Shown here: piece by piece, positions 63,333-64,000 of the stretch
Layout: every line of letters starts with the position of its first letter
Position numbering within the stretch: the first letter of the stretch is position 1
Assembly: GCA_002496565.1 (NCBI GenBank)
Contig: DAKJ01000004.1
Span: 9,792 to 73,791 of the forward strand
Direction: 5' to 3'
Source: Methanosarcina sp. UBA289
GTDB lineage: Archaea; Halobacteriota; Methanosarcinia; Methanosarcinales; Methanosarcinaceae
Length of the DNA: 64,000 bases
Program-made: the position numbers and the translations under genes
The notes under the pieces: model-generated
Database searches by the model: none
Told to the model about the DNA's origin: nothing
The model's input: only the letters and a program-made list of their open reading frames with translations

Positions 63333-64000
63333 TCAGGCCTTATAATATCCAATTTCTTCTTTTGTAAGGTAACACGCAGGGTCATCTGCCCAGACATTCC
63401 CGTATACGGCTTCGGCCCGTACCCTGAAATTACCATTGCAAACATCAAGCCATTTGCATTGCGCACAGCGGTCTGCGTGGGCTTTTATCAGGGGTTTCCG
63501 GTTTTTAAGCCCGGCCATGAGTTCATTACTTAGGTCAGTCCAGATTTCACTGAATGGGCGTTCCCGCACATTTCCAAAAGAATAGTGTCTCCAGAATTGG
63601 TCGGCATGTACCGCTCCGTCCCAGGATACGCAGCCTATACCTATCCCTGAGGAATTGCCTTGGTTCATGGAGAGAAGTTCAAATACTTCGGCAGCTCTCT
63701 CCGGATTTTTTTTAAGGAGCTTCATGTACAGGTAAGGCCCGTCACAGTGGTTGTCAACAGTCAGGACTTCGGCAGGAAAACCTTTTTCGTGGAGTATTCT
63801 TGTCCTCTCGAGTATTAAGTCTACAGCTTGCCTGGATTCTTCAAGGGAAAGATCTTCGCTTACCATTTCTGAACCCCTACCTGCGTAAACCAGATGATAA
63901 AAGCATATTCTGGGAATTTTTTCTTCTTCAAGCAGATCAAAGATTGCAGGAATATCCCTGACATTTTGCTTGTTAATGGTAAAACGCAAGCCCACCTTTA
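63333..64000 (-). CDS. ahbC: AhbC-like radical SAM/SPASM haem-synthesis protein, C-terminal part
   Basis: The frame is open to the window edge; what is seen is at least 222 residues, and the apparent GTG at 63995 is internal. The part present starts KVGLRFTINKQNVRDI and has the SPASM-type end: IGCVSWDGAVHADQFWRHYS, FGNVRERPFSEIWTDL, RCAQCKWLDVCNGNFRVRAE and PACYLTKEEIG. This wording is that of 12,18-didecarboxysiroheme deacetylase (AhbC/NirJ type) in the archaeal siroheme-to-haem route. The CxxxCxxC radical SAM motif lies outside the window. Cytoplasmic. Fits a cytochrome-containing methanogen. Confidence 0.85.
   Translation of the reverse strand, partial: KVGLRFTINKQNVRDIPAIFDLLEEEKIPRICFYHLVYAGRGSEMVSEDLSLEESRQAVDLILERTRILHEKGFPAEVLTVDNHCDGPYLYMKLLKKNPERAAEVFELLSMNQGNSSGIGIGCVSWDGAVHADQFWRHYSFGNVRERPFSEIWTDLSNELMAGLKNRKPLIKAHADRCAQCKWLDVCNGNFRVRAEAVYGNVWADDPACYLTKEEIGYYKA

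Overview
The window is a piece of a Methanosarcina-type archaeal chromosome. The evidence is a soluble heterodisulfide reductase set (hdrA-hdrC-hdrB), class I HMG-CoA reductase of the archaeal mevalonate pathway, a PKD/PGF-pre-PGF surface protein with an archaeosortase-type tail, an AhbC-type haem-synthesis protein, archaeal ValS, short TATA-driven (probably partly leaderless) promoters, long AT-rich intergenic regions and dispersed short repeats. No rRNA, CRISPR array, replication origin or intact transposase is visible.

Layout. 0.5-6.2 kb: a nucleotidyltransferase, a surface PKD protein, a DUF4139 gene cut by an in-frame TAA, and prephenate dehydratase. 6.4-13.9 kb: a five-gene operon (membrane protein, MoxR ATPase, DUF58, BatA-like and VWA membrane proteins) behind a promoter rich in dyads. 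14.4-21 kb: a MITE-like repeat, a methyltransferase, a dead transposase, a DGK1/SEC59-type lipid kinase, a sugar-phosphate nucleotidyltransferase, an OB-fold protein, three FKBP-type prolyl isomerases in a row and an SdpI-like protein. 21-33 kb: an accessory region with a frameshifted DUF169 gene, an intact-looking but frameshifted beta-lactamase-fold gene plus a decayed partial copy, a Cys-rich exported peptide, a C45-type hydrolase, two tandem S9 peptidases and a proline iminopeptidase-type hydrolase. 33.9-37 kb: tRNA-Ala, two identical tRNA-Ile and two paralogous winged-helix regulators. 37-41 kb: hdrACB. 41.3-46.3 kb: an FMN-binding protein, a dead ribbon-helix-helix gene, a large NACHT NTPase (probable antiviral STAND protein) and scraps of a nitroreductase and a histidine kinase. 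46.4-58 kb: aconitase-family large subunit, small proteins, 2-oxoacid:ferredoxin oxidoreductase, HMG-CoA reductase, a DsrE-like protein and ValS. 58.3-64 kb: two HAD phosphatase paralogues, an APH-type kinase, a Gly/His/Tyr-rich exported protein, and the C-terminal part of AhbC.

The most unusual material is (i) two small exported proteins (23952-24206 and 62609-62905) that share a leader peptide but have unrelated, repeat-built, probably metal-binding mature parts; (ii) the NACHT gene lying between decayed genes; (iii) several short genes that are easy to miss, including one with a perfect Shine-Dalgarno but an ATT in the start position; and (iv) a set of MITE-like repeats with shared terminal inverted repeats. 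Many genes in the window carry single-base lesions, two of them in homopolymers, so some lesions could be assembly errors rather than biology.
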